Positions 1 through 11,126 are shown, numbered from the stretch's first letter. The stretch: 64,000 nt of DNA from Ipomoea triloba (GCF_003576645.1 NC_044919.1:24709483-24773482), one strand, 5' to 3'. Notes: generated by a model from the letters alone, not told the origin. Numbers and translations: made by a program.

Positions 1-108
1 GTTCTGTAACATATATATATATTGTGCGTTGATTTGATGAGTTGATATGATCTAATGGTTGAAAATAGGCCACACAGCCACACCTAATGACCAGGCCACA
101 CCTGATCA

Positions 109-111
<3 letters not shown>

Positions 112-187
<76 letters not shown>
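112..187. repeat. (CT)n-(TA)n compound microsatellite
   Basis: Uninterrupted CT dinucleotides run from 112 to 138 and pass directly into TA dinucleotides to 187. The TA part is the left border of the array-bearing region 188-2288. Any peptide read through it is low-complexity and not a gene. Confidence 0.95.
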
Positions 188-191
<4 letters not shown>

Positions 192-2284
192 ATGCGGCGA
201 GGAGCTCCCATGCGGCCTAATCTGCTTTGTCCGATTTTATTAATCCAACTGGAATTCGCGTATGTTTAAGTGGGGGTATTATGGTAATTTTAGTATCTAT
301 ATTACGTGAATTGAAATAGTACATTTTAGTACATAGTGTGGTGCGTTTGATGAATACATGTTGTGGTGCGTTTTATTACGTATGATGGTGCATTAACTGT
401 GTTGTGGAATGATGTGTTTTATTCTATCCGCTGGTGCATTTTCATACATAGAATGGTGTGTTTTAATACGTTCTTTGGTGCATTTTAATACGTAGAATGG
501 TGTGTATTTTAACACATGTGTTTCTAATAAGTGTGTTGTGGAATGGTGTTTTAATCCGTCCTCAGGCGCGAGGGAGGTCCTAGTGCTGGCATGCGGTTAG
601 ATTTGAGTCGTTGATCAAATCTACAAGTCTAGATCAACCGCTCAAATCAATGAATTATTATTATTTTTTAAAAAACAAGCGTTTTGAAGGAAGAAACACA
701 ATCTAAAAATGGCGCACCTTAATTATTAGATAGACACACCTTAAGTGTTAAAATGACGCACATTAAGTCAGAACATTGCGCACCTTCAGTTTATAAAAAT
801 AATGGCGCACCTTCAGTTTATAAAAATAATGTCGCACCTTAAGTGTTACAAAGACGCACCTTAAGTTTCAACAAAAAACGCACCTAAATCCTGAGCTGAA
901 GAACTGATGCACCTTAAACACAAAAACCACGCACCTTAAGCACAAAACTTACGCACCTTACATTCTCAACTACATTAGTGATGCACCTTAAATACAAAAA
1001 TCACGCACCTAAAGAAAGAATACGATACACCTTAAGCACAAGATATACACACCTTAAATACAAACCCTACGCACCTTAAGTTTGACCCATATAAAAAATG
1101 ACCAAATTGCCACCGCATTTTTTTTCTAAACCTTGTTAATCCTGGACATTGATTTAGGCAAGATCAATGACTCTCCTCTCATCGCACAACCGCACTTGAG
1201 CGCGCCAACCACATCTGAACTATATTATATATATTTCATTCTTTGAGTGCATTTTTTCATTCTTTGAGTACATATGTTCTGTCTTAGTACTTAGTTTTCC
1301 CTTTGAGTGCAAATCTTTGTAACTTTGAGTGCAAAAATTTGGCATTCAAGTGACATTTTTGTGCATTCAAGTTCATATTTATGGACCAATGTTTATTATA
1401 TGTTTTGTCTCCTTTTTCAATAATCTATAACTAAATTTTTAATTAAATTTGTGAGATTTACAAATGATTTGTATGTGCAATTGCTTCAATAACACTTTAG
1501 TTGAATAACTTCCATTTTTGATATCATAAATTGCTTCGATTTAACATAATTATGCCTTCGAGTGCACACTTTTTGCTTTCAAGTGCACATTTTTATGTCT
1601 CCAAGTGCACATTTTTGTTTCTTCAAGTGCACAATATAGTCAAATGTTTATTATATATGTGTTGCCTTCTTTTCAATAATCTATAACTAAATTTCTAATA
1701 GAATTTTACAAACGATTTGTATGGGCAATTGCTTCAATAATACTTAAGTTGAATAACTTTCTTTTTTGGTACTATAAATTGCTTCGATTACATATCTTTG
1801 TGCCTTTTGAGTGCAGAATTTTGGCCTTCAAGTGCATGTTTTTGTGCTTTCAAGTACACAATTTTTGTTAATTCGAAGAGTAATTTTTTTTTATTATAAA
1901 GAACAGTAGATCTGGATGAATTTAATGGCTAAAATTTGTCCACATTTTGCATTAACATGCGGTCAATGCGGCTGCTTAAAAAAAAGGCACCAATAGTGTT
2001 AACAAAGGCACCGATAGTGTTAGAAAAATGCACAACAATGAAATGCACAAATACACCACAAAAATGCACAACACACCCAAAAAATGCACCACGCCTAATT
2101 ATACATTTCTGAATACTGTGGTGCTTCTATGCATACTTAATGATGCGTTTTTTGTGATGGGTACCTAATGGTGCGTTTTTTGATGTATTTTTATTACGTT
2201 TTTCTTTACACTATTGGTGCATATGTGCATAACTATTGGTGCGGCTGCACTGACCGTATGTTAAGGCGCGATCGCACCTGAACT

Positions 2285-2288
<4 letters not shown>
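188..2288. repeat. (TA)n-bounded array element(s), locus A
   Basis: This stretch has no gene. It holds four blocks of degenerate short tandem repeats: 300-550 (GGTGCRTTTTAATACRTAG-like), 700-1085 (core CGCACCTTAAG, spacing 20-28 bp), 1240-1880 (core GAGTGCACATTTTT), and 1985-2240 (AATGCACMAC, then GGTGCGTTTTT). After the second block comes the module GACCAAATTGCCACCGC (about 1100-1117), then CTCTCCTCTCATCGCACAAC (1172-1191). Both are also found at locus C (50119-50686), and the module also at locus B (43478-44202). A small TA tract near 1225-1238 suggests two joined elements, about 560-1225 and 1238-2288. Both end in CACMTCTGAACTA-like or CACCTGAACTA-like sequence just before TA repeats. The family is not one I can name. 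Confidence 0.7.
1387..1810. repeat. Direct duplication of about 175-190 bp inside locus A
   Basis: The stretch from about 1387 (ATGTTTATTATAT) to 1575 (GCCTTCGAGTGCAC) reappears, diverged, at about 1640-1815. Shared landmarks are TTTCAATAATCTATAACTAA, CAATTGCTTCAATAA and AAATTGCTTCGATT. It shows that the array block grew by larger segmental duplication as well as by short-repeat turnover. Confidence 0.8.

Positions 2289-2289
<1 letters not shown>

Positions 2290-2332
<43 letters not shown>
2290..2332. repeat. (TA)n microsatellite
   Basis: Pure TA repeat closing locus A on its right side. It runs into a short CA-rich tail (TACATACACACACGC). Confidence 0.95.
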
Positions 2333-2336
<4 letters not shown>

Positions 2337-3993
2337 CACACACGCTCAACATTCCTAGTGTATATTTTGCGTATATTGTTGTGCATGATGTACGAATTGA
2401 TTGACAACCTCCCATGCGTATTGCACAACTTTATCAATATTTCTTAAACATGTATTGTACTTTAAATCTAACTATTAAAAGAATTACTCTTCAATAATTG
2501 TGATATTCTTAATTAAGACAGACTTTAGATTAAATATATTCCCAAATTCCACTCCACCATATGATGACTTGATGACTTGCGATATTGATGTTACACAAAT
2601 TAAAGAGATCGTCATTGTACAAATCAATCATTTTTTTTTATTTTTTTTTGCATGCACGGACAACTCAATTGATTTTTAGGTGGTAAATTATATATAGACA
2701 ATGATACAGGATCGAGTTTTGGCAACCACAATATATGAATATACCGAATGTGATGGCTCCTTGTAATCACCAAATATTAGTTCTCCCACCAAATGAGTGA
2801 TTTACTCATGATTTACCATCCACTATCATGTCTAGTCAGGATGTGGAGACCTTAGAGGAAAGAAAATTTTGCCTTTTATAGATAACATGTTTTTCTAAAA
2901 AAAATTTATTTATTTGAGTTCGATCAATAAATATATTCAATAAATTACAACCAAATTAATTGACATACACATGCTTACAATTGTTAACTTCTTAAATCTT
3001 ACTACAATCATAATTACTTACCACAGCATCCGTAAATAAACCAAAACTAATTACCTTTGATTTATCGGGGAGAGAGTTCTATTATCTACGCATCAAATTT
3101 TATTGTCTCACTTTTATTTTTTGATGTGGTAAACAAGGATGAACTATTTTTTTTTTATCATGTTTACATCAAGAATTTGAAAGTGGGAGTATAAGTCGAG
3201 AGTAGAAAATAGAAATCCAAATAGTATTTTCCTTACGGAAAAGCCCGTCACTATACGATTGTGTGCTCTAAGTGAAATTTGTCTTATGACTCTAGTTGAC
3301 AAATGATCACAAGGAAATAAACTATTTTAGGTTATCCATAACTGACCGACTCAACTTTGGCTGGGTTGCATGCCCACCAAAAGTAATAATTACCGTTAAG
3401 TGGTTAACAGCACATTTGTAAGAAAGAAACCATACAATGCAATTTTGATCCAACAAAAATTGTTCCTTTAATTAATTTATTTATTTATTTATTATTATTA
3501 TTTACTTTGTCCCCTTATTATAGCTTAATGGCTAATATAATGAGTATTCATGACATGAATAATGCACATATGATAACATGCAAGATTTGAGCATAACTTG
3601 GGCGTTAAGGAATTTGCAAATGTAATTAGTGAATTACATCTGGTGCTTAACAACTAATTAATTCTTAACGTAACCTTACTTAAGAAATAAACTAATTATT
3701 GTTAATTAATATATTTTTAATATACTGTAGGTTTATTTTAAGTAATAACATTAAAATAAATTTGCAATAAATTAAAAATAAACTTGACAACTACTATGAG
3801 TTTGATGACACAATTATTGCCATTTCAAATGGGCGGTCATATGTGAACTCCGGTGGTGGGGCATTGATTCTTTATGCTGAAAAAAGTTTGAAAAAGTATA
3901 GAACATATACTGCATTGTAAAGAATTACAAGTATTTCAAAAATAAAAAATAAATGAATATGTAATACATAAAAAAAAATCTTTAAACTAGTGG
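2333..3993. other. AT-rich intergenic DNA, nothing recognised
   Basis: No open frame of coding character, no RNA gene and no clean transposon ends were found here. It contains poly-T and poly-A runs and degenerate AT repeats only. Confidence 0.6.
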
Positions 3994-4002
3994 TTAATTT
4001 TA

Positions 4003-4779
4003 GGGAAAAGGGTCAAATTCACCCTCAAACTTTAGGTAAAAAATCAATTAGGCCCTTAAACTTTTGAAAGTTACAATTAAATTCACAAACATGTTATTTA
4101 ATTTGGAGCAATGAAACCCACTAACCTGTTGGTGACCTGTAATTGCAAGTCCATTAGGATTTTGGACAACTCCGGTGACGAATAACCTCAGACAAATATC
4201 CGACAAGTTAGGTTAAATACCAGCGATCAGCGATCATGACGGTCGTCGGTCACGTCCTGCTAGAGAAGGCGACCAACTAGTCACCTTCTCCGGCAGTGGA
4301 GAAGGCGACCAACTTGGTCACCTTCTCCTGCACTAGAGAAAGCGACCAGGTTGGTCGCCTTCTCCGGTCGACAGAGATTGCGACCACGTTAGTCGCCTTC
4401 TCCGGTCGATGGAGATTGCGACCAGTTTGGTCGCCATCTCCGTCGATTGGAGAAGGCGAGCAGAATGGTCACCATCTCTAATTGATAGAGATGACGACCA
4501 AGTTGGTCGCCTTCTACGGCAAACGCAACGGTCGTTAGTCCGTTGACGGTCTCCGATCGTTGGTATTTTACCTAACTTGTCGAAATTTGGTTGGATGTTT
4601 GCTGGAGGTTCGCCGGAGTTAGTCAGAACTCTAGTTGACATATAATTACAGGTCAACAACATGTTAGTAGATTTTATTATTCAAAAATAACTTGTTTGTG
4701 GATTTAATTGCAACTTTCAAAAGTTCAAGGTCTAATTGATTTCTTACTTAAAGTTTGAGGATGTATTTGATCATTTCCC
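4003..4779. mobile_element. Non-autonomous MULE-type element with long TIRs
   Basis: The ends are inverted repeats of about 110 bp. The left begins GGGAAAAGGGTCAAAT and the right ends ATTTGATCATTTCCC. A perfect 9-bp target duplication, TTAATTTTA, lies at 3994-4002 and 4780-4788. A 9-bp TSD with long TIRs fits Mutator-like elements. The inside carries no transposase. It holds an array of about 30-bp degenerate repeats (4255-4535) around GACCAACTTGGTCGCCTTCT. Confidence 0.85.
4255..4535. repeat. Minisatellite inside the MULE-type element
   Basis: About nine imperfect copies of a 29-31-bp unit with core CGACCARBTTGGTCGCCWTCTCC, each carrying the near-palindrome GACCAA..TTGGTC. Frames open on both strands here because the unit lacks stops. 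This is repeat structure, not a gene. Confidence 0.8.
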
Positions 4780-5005
4780 TTAATTTTATAATGTGAATTA
4801 TCGTCCATGATATAAGGATTGTGGGTGTTGGAAGTTGGAACAATAAGTGGCATGTACCGACCCCTCCCTAAAGAGGTGTAGCTGGGAGGGGGGCGGGGGT
4901 GTATTTGACTATTTTCCCTTAATTTTATAATGTGAATTATTGTCCATGATATAAGGATTGTGGGTGTTGGAAGTTCGAGCAATAAGTGGCCTAGACCGAC
5001 CCCTC
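4762..5005. repeat. About 139-bp direct duplication spanning the MULE right end
   Basis: The segment from GTATTTGA (4763) through the element terminus and flank (GTGAATTATCGTCCATGATA, GACCCCTC) is repeated at 4901-5005 with few changes. The right TIR tip therefore occurs twice, at 4779 and at about 4918, and only the first belongs to the TSD pair with 4003. Confidence 0.85.
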
Positions 5006-5283
5006 TTCATTTCTTTCTCTTGTGACAAATTTTACATTTATGATCAGTTGAGCTATTTATACGAACAAGTTGATTTCTTTTACAACCACACCTACAGTGG
5101 ATTATAGAGACAAATTTGTGTATGCATATATACAAGAAACATCCCATGAAATTGATTTTGGCTGGCGTGGGGTTACTTCAACTCGCAGATGAGCTGGATA
5201 TACACTCAACTCGGAGACCCACCACAATATTAATATAATTACTTCTCCCAATCAACTAAATCCATGAAAATTTTTTGCTTCTT

Positions 5284-5478
5284 TATGAATCGGTAACATA
5301 TTATATAAATCTTCTTTTTATGAAACGGTAGCATATTATATAAATCTTTTTTATTTTTTTATTTTTATGAATCGGTAGCATATTATATACATTTTTTTTT
5401 ATGAATCGGTAACATATTATATAAATCATTTTTTTTATGAATCGGTGACATATTATATAAATCTAATACTAAATTAAA

Positions 5479-5525
<47 letters not shown>

Positions 5526-5575
5526 GAATTGGTAACATATTATATGAATCTAATACAAAATTAAAGAATATATAT
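5284..5575. repeat. Minisatellite with embedded (AT)n
   Basis: Six imperfect units of about 35-50 bp share ATGAATCGGTAACATATTAT followed by ATAAATC and a poly-T spacer. An (AT)n tract at about 5480-5521 separates the fifth and sixth units. No coding content. Confidence 0.85.
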
Positions 5576-5764
5576 TCTTTCTCAACTAGTAATTAGAGTG
5601 CGCATTTATTATTTATATATTATATTATATACTAAACAAGTAGATTTCAATAAAACTTTATTTAAAATAGTGGGCGAAAATTATATATGTTTATTTATTT
5701 TTAAATATTTGTTCATAAAAAAAATATTCTAAAGTATTTTAAAAAACTTTTACAACAAAATCAG

Positions 5765-5975
5765 TACTTTCTTTATATTTTATATGTCATGTTTATTATT
5801 CATCCGTCAAAATAATTTTTTAATTTAATTTTTTGTGTTTAATAGTAATTTTGATGTAATTTCTAAATATATAAATTTTATATACCAATATTAAACTTAA
5901 TATTATAAAAATTAAATTAAAAATAATTCCAATCAAACATTGTTAATGAAACTAGACATTTAAAGTGAGACATAT
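5765..5975. mobile_element. Decayed Stowaway-like MITE
   Basis: The inside (TTTTTGTGTTTAATAGTA, TTTCTAAATATATAAATTTT, ACTTAATATTATRAAAA, ACTAGACAT) matches the intact Stowaway-type copy at 33666-33922 in the same order. Here the CTCCCTCC-type tips are eroded, so the borders are approximate. Confidence 0.6.
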
Positions 5976-6004
5976 GCAATATTTTAAAAAAAAAAGTAGA
6001 AATA

Positions 6005-6365
6005 AACTCAAAAGGGCAGCTTCCTCAGTGGCCAGCTCATGTGCCTCTCGGAGGGAGCGTAATTAATCAGGTGGACCCAAATAGTTAAACGGCTCTCGGA
6101 GCGAGAGCCTAATTAATCGGTGGACCTAGATAGTTAAACTCAAAGGGGCAATTTCCTCTATGGCCAGCTCATGTGCCTCTCGGAGGGAGCGTAATAAATC
6201 AGGTGGACCTAGATAATTCAGAGCAAGCGTAATTATTCATGTGGACCCAGATAGTTAAACGATTCTCGGTGCGAGAGCGTAATTAATAAGGTGGACCCAG
6301 ATAGTTAAACGGCTCTCGGTGCGAGAGCTTAATTAATCAGGTGGACCCAGATAATTAAACGGATG
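6005..6365. repeat. Promoter-proximal minisatellite of hairpin units
   Basis: About six units of roughly 50 bp with core GGTGGACCCAGATAGTTAAA followed by CGGCTCTCGGNGCGAGAGCGTAATTAATC. Each unit holds the self-complementary CTCTCGGTGCGAGAG, and the first and third units also share a longer GCCAGCTCATGTGCCTCTCGG segment. The array ends about 310 bp before the likely ARR TATA box, so it may lie in the promoter. Confidence 0.85.
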
Positions 6366-6677
6366 GAGAAATTCACGAAATACTGGTGAATGTATATAAT
6401 ATAAAAAGAAAAGTAGAAATATATTTTGTAAGATATTGACAATCTTTCCTGAGACGGAGAAGATTAAAATAATCATAAAAATCATTATTAAAAAAAAAAG
6501 TAGTGAATAGTGATGACTGATGAGATGAGGCCTTTACAAAAAACTCTGCACCAAACTCAAGCCATGTCTTCAATCTTATATAACCACTAGATAGATACAT
6601 ATACATACAAACACCATAATATGTGCGCATATACATATATAGCATAGTATTTATTATTGTATATTGTATGGAGCAAA

Positions 6678-6692
6678 AAATATATATATAGA
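6678..6692 (+). promoter_or_regulatory. Probable TATA box of the ARR gene
   Basis: AATATATATATAG stands about 40-50 bp before a pyrimidine-rich stretch (TTCTCTTTCATC...CTTCTTTC) that looks like a plant transcript start and leader. The placement is inferred. No transcript data are available. Confidence 0.45.
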
Positions 6693-6729
6693 TAATCAAT
6701 TCTCTTTCATCTTTAACTTCTTTCTATAG

Positions 6730-6903
6730 ATGCCCAAACATCTCTCTGGTGTTTTTTCTGGAATTTCTGGGTACTGGGTACTATCTGCACACGTTAAAGT
6801 TCAGATAAGTGAGTTTTTGGGTATTTGTGTGTTTGGGTGTCTGATTTTTATTTATTTATTTATTTTTTTGGTTTCATGTATGCATTTATTAGCTGAGTAT
6901 TGA
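6730..6903 (+). other. Upstream ORF in the ARR leader
   Basis: An ATG at 6730 opens a 57-codon frame ending in TGA at 6901-6903, 49 nt before the ARR start codon. A plausible leader intron (donor GTGAGT at 6809, acceptor TTATTAG ending 6892) is 84 nt, a multiple of three. Spliced or unspliced, the uORF therefore keeps the same stop; spliced it would encode 29 aa. Translation is not shown by sequence alone. Confidence 0.5.
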
Positions 6904-6952
6904 AGAAGGAGAAGAGAAAATTAATCTGGGTTGTGGTCAAGTGGCAAAACCC

Positions 6953-9900
6953 ATGTCAGTTCATAGCTCAGCTGCTTCTTGGAAGCCCGTTGATGTGGTC
7001 TCCGACCAGTTTCCGGTGGGTCTCCGGGTGCTTGTTGTGGATGATGACCCCACTTGTCTCAGGATCTTAGAGAAGATGCTAAGAAATTGCCACTATGAAG
7101 GTATCCAATCTTCATTTCACGCGTACAGTACAGTTGTATATATGAAGATTATGATTATCACTATCATTATTATTCTGTCTGAAGCTAAATGTTTGGTTTG
7201 ATTTTATCTTTGATGATTGAAACTTTCGAATCTGTATATGGTTGTGTGAGAAATTGGTTGCAGAGATTAGAAATCTGGGGTAATTTAGAGGAATTAGGAA
7301 TGGGATCAAATCATGGAGATCGATTTGACTGTTATATATATCATTTAACAACTAATTCAGGGTTCAATTGTTTGGGAGTCTCTTTTCTTTGTGTATTGAA
7401 GCTGAAATGGGAAATTGATGTCACTTTAGATCTTGTATATACAAAACCCCTTGGTGTTTTTGAAGTTCCCAAGCTTATTCAATTTCAATTCTGTGAGAAG
7501 TTCAACATATTGGGTGTTGGGCAGAGGCCGGCAAAGGGCCAAGTCTAGTACCCTGCCCTCTTGAGAATGTGATGGTTTTCTATAAAGTTGCGCCTTCACT
7601 ACTAGCTAAAGCTTTTGGCGTAGTGGTAAGGGCTTGATCCTGATATTGGGGTTTTGAAACTCCATTGGTTAGAGAAGATTTTGTTTGGAGTGGTATGCCT
7701 TTGGAGATGAGAAATTGTGATCTTGTTGGTTTTTGGATCTTGTAATTGAAGTTTTTCTTTTTTATGTTCTTTTTCTTTCAGTAACTACATGCAATATGGC
7801 GGAGGTTGCATTATCTCTGCTCCGGGAAAATAAAAATGGCTTTGATATTGTTCTAAGCGATGTACACATGCCGGACATGGATGGTTTCAAGCTTCTTGAG
7901 TGCATTGGACTTGAGATGGATCTGCCTGTCATTAGTAAGTAAACTGTCTGTGTTATTAGTTTCAGATTCCACCAACACTAAGACTAAGAATTAGTTAGTT
8001 TGGGCTTGCATGGGCTTAGCTCACTTAGTAGGCAGTATTTGGGAGAAGAGACTAATAGTGTGAGGATTATGCCCAAAGTGGGCAAATCCCTTGTGTGCAC
8101 CGGCATTTGACCCTGACTGTTGAGTCAGTGAGTTACCGTGAATCCGTGATTAACATGTCGTTCTGTAATGTGGCAGTGATGTCAGCAGATGATAGTAAGA
8201 ATGTCGTGATGAAGGGTGTTACGCATGGTGCGTATGATTATCTGATAAAACCAGTCCGGATTGAAGCGCTGAAGAACATATGGCAGCATGTCGTTCGCAA
8301 AAGGAAGCAGGAGATGAAGGACAAGGATATTGAACAATCGGGAAGTGTGGAAGAGGGAGACCGACAGCAAAAACCATCTGAAGATGTCGATTACTCATCT
8401 TCGGCAAATGAAGGGAATTGGAAATGCTTGAAGAAAAGGAAGGACGAGGAAGATGAAGGCGAAGAGAGGGATGAGACATCTGCACTGAAGAAGCCACGTG
8501 TGGTTTGGTCGGTGGAGCTCCATCAACAATTTGTAGCAGCTGTTAATCAATTGGGAATCGACAGTATGTATCATGCTTTGGTTTATATGTTTAGCCTATA
8601 CTAGCTTCTATCTTGTTTCACACGTGTTTTCCCCGTCCTTTTGTTACAATTTACTCTCTTTTTTCCCATATCCCTCTCTAGTTAACACAGTTTATATGTT
8701 TAGCTTTCTATCCACTATATATGCCATAATATTTCTTGGATTTCTCTGAATCAATTCCCTCGTCCTCCTATTCATGCAGAGGCTGTTCCAAAGAAAATTC
8801 TGGAATTGATGAATGTACCTGGGCTTACTAGAGAAAATGTTGCAAGCCACCTGCAGGTCAGGAAGTTTTCTTTTTATACTTTTAAGTTTTAGCAGTGCAA
8901 GAGTCTGCATGAAGTTGCGACCTGGCTCTGATATCACTTGTCAGATCAAGTGCTTACCATCATGCCAAAAGCTATAGCTAGTGCCTAGTAGCGAAGGCAA
9001 TAACTTTATTTCCTTATAGACTACCATCACATTTTGCAGAGGTAGGGTTCTGGACTTGGCCCTTCAGTGGCTTCTGCCCAACAATCTGCCTAGCCACCAA
9101 TTGATGGACTTGGCCATTTACTGGCCTCTGCCCAACACATTTTTGCAACACATAGTTGCTTGAAAGCTTTCCATTATTATTATTATTATTTTTTTGAAAA
9201 GCACTCATGTTTCGAACATTGGTAGCAGAAATATCGCCTTTATCTAAGGAGGCTGAGTGGTGTGTCACAGCATCAAAGTGGACTGAACAGCTCTTTCATG
9301 GGGCCACCCGACACAACCTTTGGGACGATGTCTTCGCTTAATGGACTCGATTTTCAAACCCTAGCGGCCACGGGCCAAATTTCAGCTCAGAGTCTTGCTT
9401 CACTCCAGGCAGCAGCACTTGGCAGGTCAGCTACAAAACCAGCAATATCAATGCCCCTAGTAGATCAAAGAAACCTGTTTAGCTTTGAAAACCCAAAGTT
9501 CAGATTTGTTGAAGGCCAGCAGCCACTGAACAATAATAGTAAACAAATTGGTTTGCTTCATGGAATCCCTACGACTATGGAGCCAAAGCAGCTCGCAAAC
9601 CTGAACCAATCTTCACAGACTTTCGGGAGTCGGGGTATGCAACCTCGGGGTATGCAACCTCGGGCGCACCAGAACAACTCCTTACTAATGCAGATGGGGC
9701 CACCCCAGTCACAGGCTCACATGTTAAATGAACCTAATGGTACTCAAGTTTCGAGGGTGACACAGCCCATATTATCTAATGGGATGCCTAGTGAGCTATT
9801 GGCACGGAATGGTATTGTTGACAATTCACGTGGTGCCATATACCAACCCGTGTCCCAGGCCCAACCACTGGTAGATTTCTCGGTGAATCAGAATACAGAG

Positions 9901-10522
9901 ATGCAGGGCAATAGTTTCATAAGTGGCAACTCGGGAATGTCATGTCTAGCATCTAAAAGGATAGAAGTTAACTCTGATGTCAAAAGACCAATTGGCGGCT
10001 TTGCTCCTCCCAGTTATGATATATTCAATGACCTCCAACAGCATAAAGCACAAGATGACTGGGGCATGGGAGCAGTTTTCGAGGCCTCTCGTCTCCCAAA
10101 TGCACAAGGAACCCTAGATGCGTCACAATCGGTGATGGTTCAGCAAGGGTTTTCTTCAAGCCAGAACAGTGGACAAAATGGGGGCATGTCTATTGGCAAA
10201 GCTGTGTTTCCAAGTGGGCAAGAAAGCGGGAACCCAATGGTTGGTCCACAATTGAACTCACTGCTCAGTGGCAATTCGATAACAATCAAAGCTGAAAGAC
10301 TCCCTGATGCAAGCTATCAGAACACACTTTTCTCCGACCAGCATGGCCAGGACGACCTCATGAGTGCACTTCTCAAACAGGTAAATTTTCATTTCATATT
10401 CTAGCTTGCATAACTATTGCATTTAGCTGACGGGCTGCTTGCTTGTACAGCAAGAAAGCGTAGGACCAGTTGAAAACGAGTTCAGCTTCGATGGATTTCA
10501 ATTGGGCAATCTTCCAGTCTAA
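6953..10522 (+). CDS. Type-B response regulator (ARR1/ARR2-like)
   Basis: Nuclear transcription factor at the end of the cytokinin His-Asp phosphorelay. Inferred exons: 6953-7100, 7782-7934, 8177-8563, 8780-8856, 9229-10380 and 10451-10522, all with GT/AG borders and joining in frame to 662 aa, near Arabidopsis ARR2 length. Receiver domain about residues 25-140: acidic pocket D30-D32, phospho-acceptor D76 in [12 protein letters not shown], conserved lysine K125 in YLIKPV. An acidic, basic-patched linker (WKCLKKRK) leads to the GARP/Myb-like DNA-binding domain at about 204-264 ([15 protein letters not shown] ... [16 protein letters not shown]). The C-terminal half is Gln/Asn/Ser-rich, typical of the activation region, and holds a small RGMQP repeat. 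The ATG at 6953 is the first in frame after a stop at 6890. Introns 1 and 4 carry TRIM-like LTR copies. I see no disabling change. ARR1 versus ARR2 orthology cannot be settled here. Confidence 0.95.
7515..7645 (+). mobile_element. Solo LTR of a TRIM-like retroelement in ARR intron 1
   Basis: A 131-bp segment starts TGTTGGGCAGAGG and ends CTTGATCCTGATA, where CA is expected at the end. It is bracketed by the perfect 5-bp duplication TTGGG (7510-7514 and 7646-7650). It matches, in the opposite direction, the LTR-like segment at 8939-9137 in intron 4, including GTTGCGCCTTCACTACTAGC and GCTTTTGGCRTRRTGGTAAG. Confidence 0.75.
8903..9137 (-). mobile_element. TRIM-like LTR plus primer-binding site in ARR intron 4
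   Basis: Read on minus, an LTR begins TGTTGGGCAGAGG (9137) and ends GATCTGACA (8939). It is followed at once by AGTGATATCAGAGCCAGG, a primer-binding site complementary to the 3' end of initiator tRNA-Met (canonical TGGTATCAGAGC). The LTR start is internally duplicated (GTTGGGCAGA twice, 9137 and about 9083). No second LTR or coding region is present, so this is a truncated TRIM-like element. Confidence 0.7.
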
Positions 10523-11118
10523 GGGCATTCCCGCTGTAGCTTGCTGTACATAGTCGCTCCTCGCTCGTTCATCCAAACTTTTAACCTAATTGCTCAAACA
10601 AGTGATGGGAGGGAGATTCTGTTGCTGCATCTACCGCGTGATTGCCCTGTTGGTATGTTAATGTTGGATTCGAGGCCGATAAATTGTAGGTGGATGGGTG
10701 GTGTGTACTATACTGCTGCATGATATGCAAAGGCATATATACATGCTTGCAAAGCAACAATTTTTGACTGCTGTAGGTAGGTGACTGACTGCCTTGCATG
10801 ATAAAAGATTAAAAGGATCTGAGACTTACCAATTCAAGAACACCATAAAAACTCAACTTTAATAACGTGATGTTATTAGTATTATTATTATTATTATTGT
10901 TATTACTTTCTTGGATTTGGTCTTCTCATGTACAGATTCTATTTGATTGCTCCAGCCAGATATATTGCTTCCCCAATTTTAGTTGCCACCCTCAACATTC
11001 TTCTTGTTTCTTAATTAATGCCTTTATGACTTGTTCAACTAAGCTATTTGTGTTTATTATTGCTCAAAATATCATGCTTTACTACTTTATAGACCTTGTA
11101 TGCTATGTATAAAGATAG
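10523..11118 (+). other. ARR 3' flank and probable 3' UTR
   Basis: The stretch after the ARR stop is AT-rich without another gene. It includes a (TTA)n microsatellite at about 10874-10903. The polyadenylation site cannot be fixed from the sequence. Confidence 0.5.
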
Positions 11119-11126
11119 ATAAAGAT

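Noticed and set aside
690..1085. CRISPR-like spacing of the GCACCTTAAG units
   Set aside because: Units are degenerate, spacers are not unique or uniform in length, and the DNA is from a plant. It is a decayed tandem array.
4296..4662. Open frames on both strands of 60-110 codons
   Set aside because: They lie in the stop-free 30-bp minisatellite of the MULE-type element and show repeated units with no domain.
6941..6952. A GTG at 6941 as start of the response regulator
   Set aside because: Plant nuclear genes start at ATG. The in-frame ATG at 6953 fits the family N-terminus.
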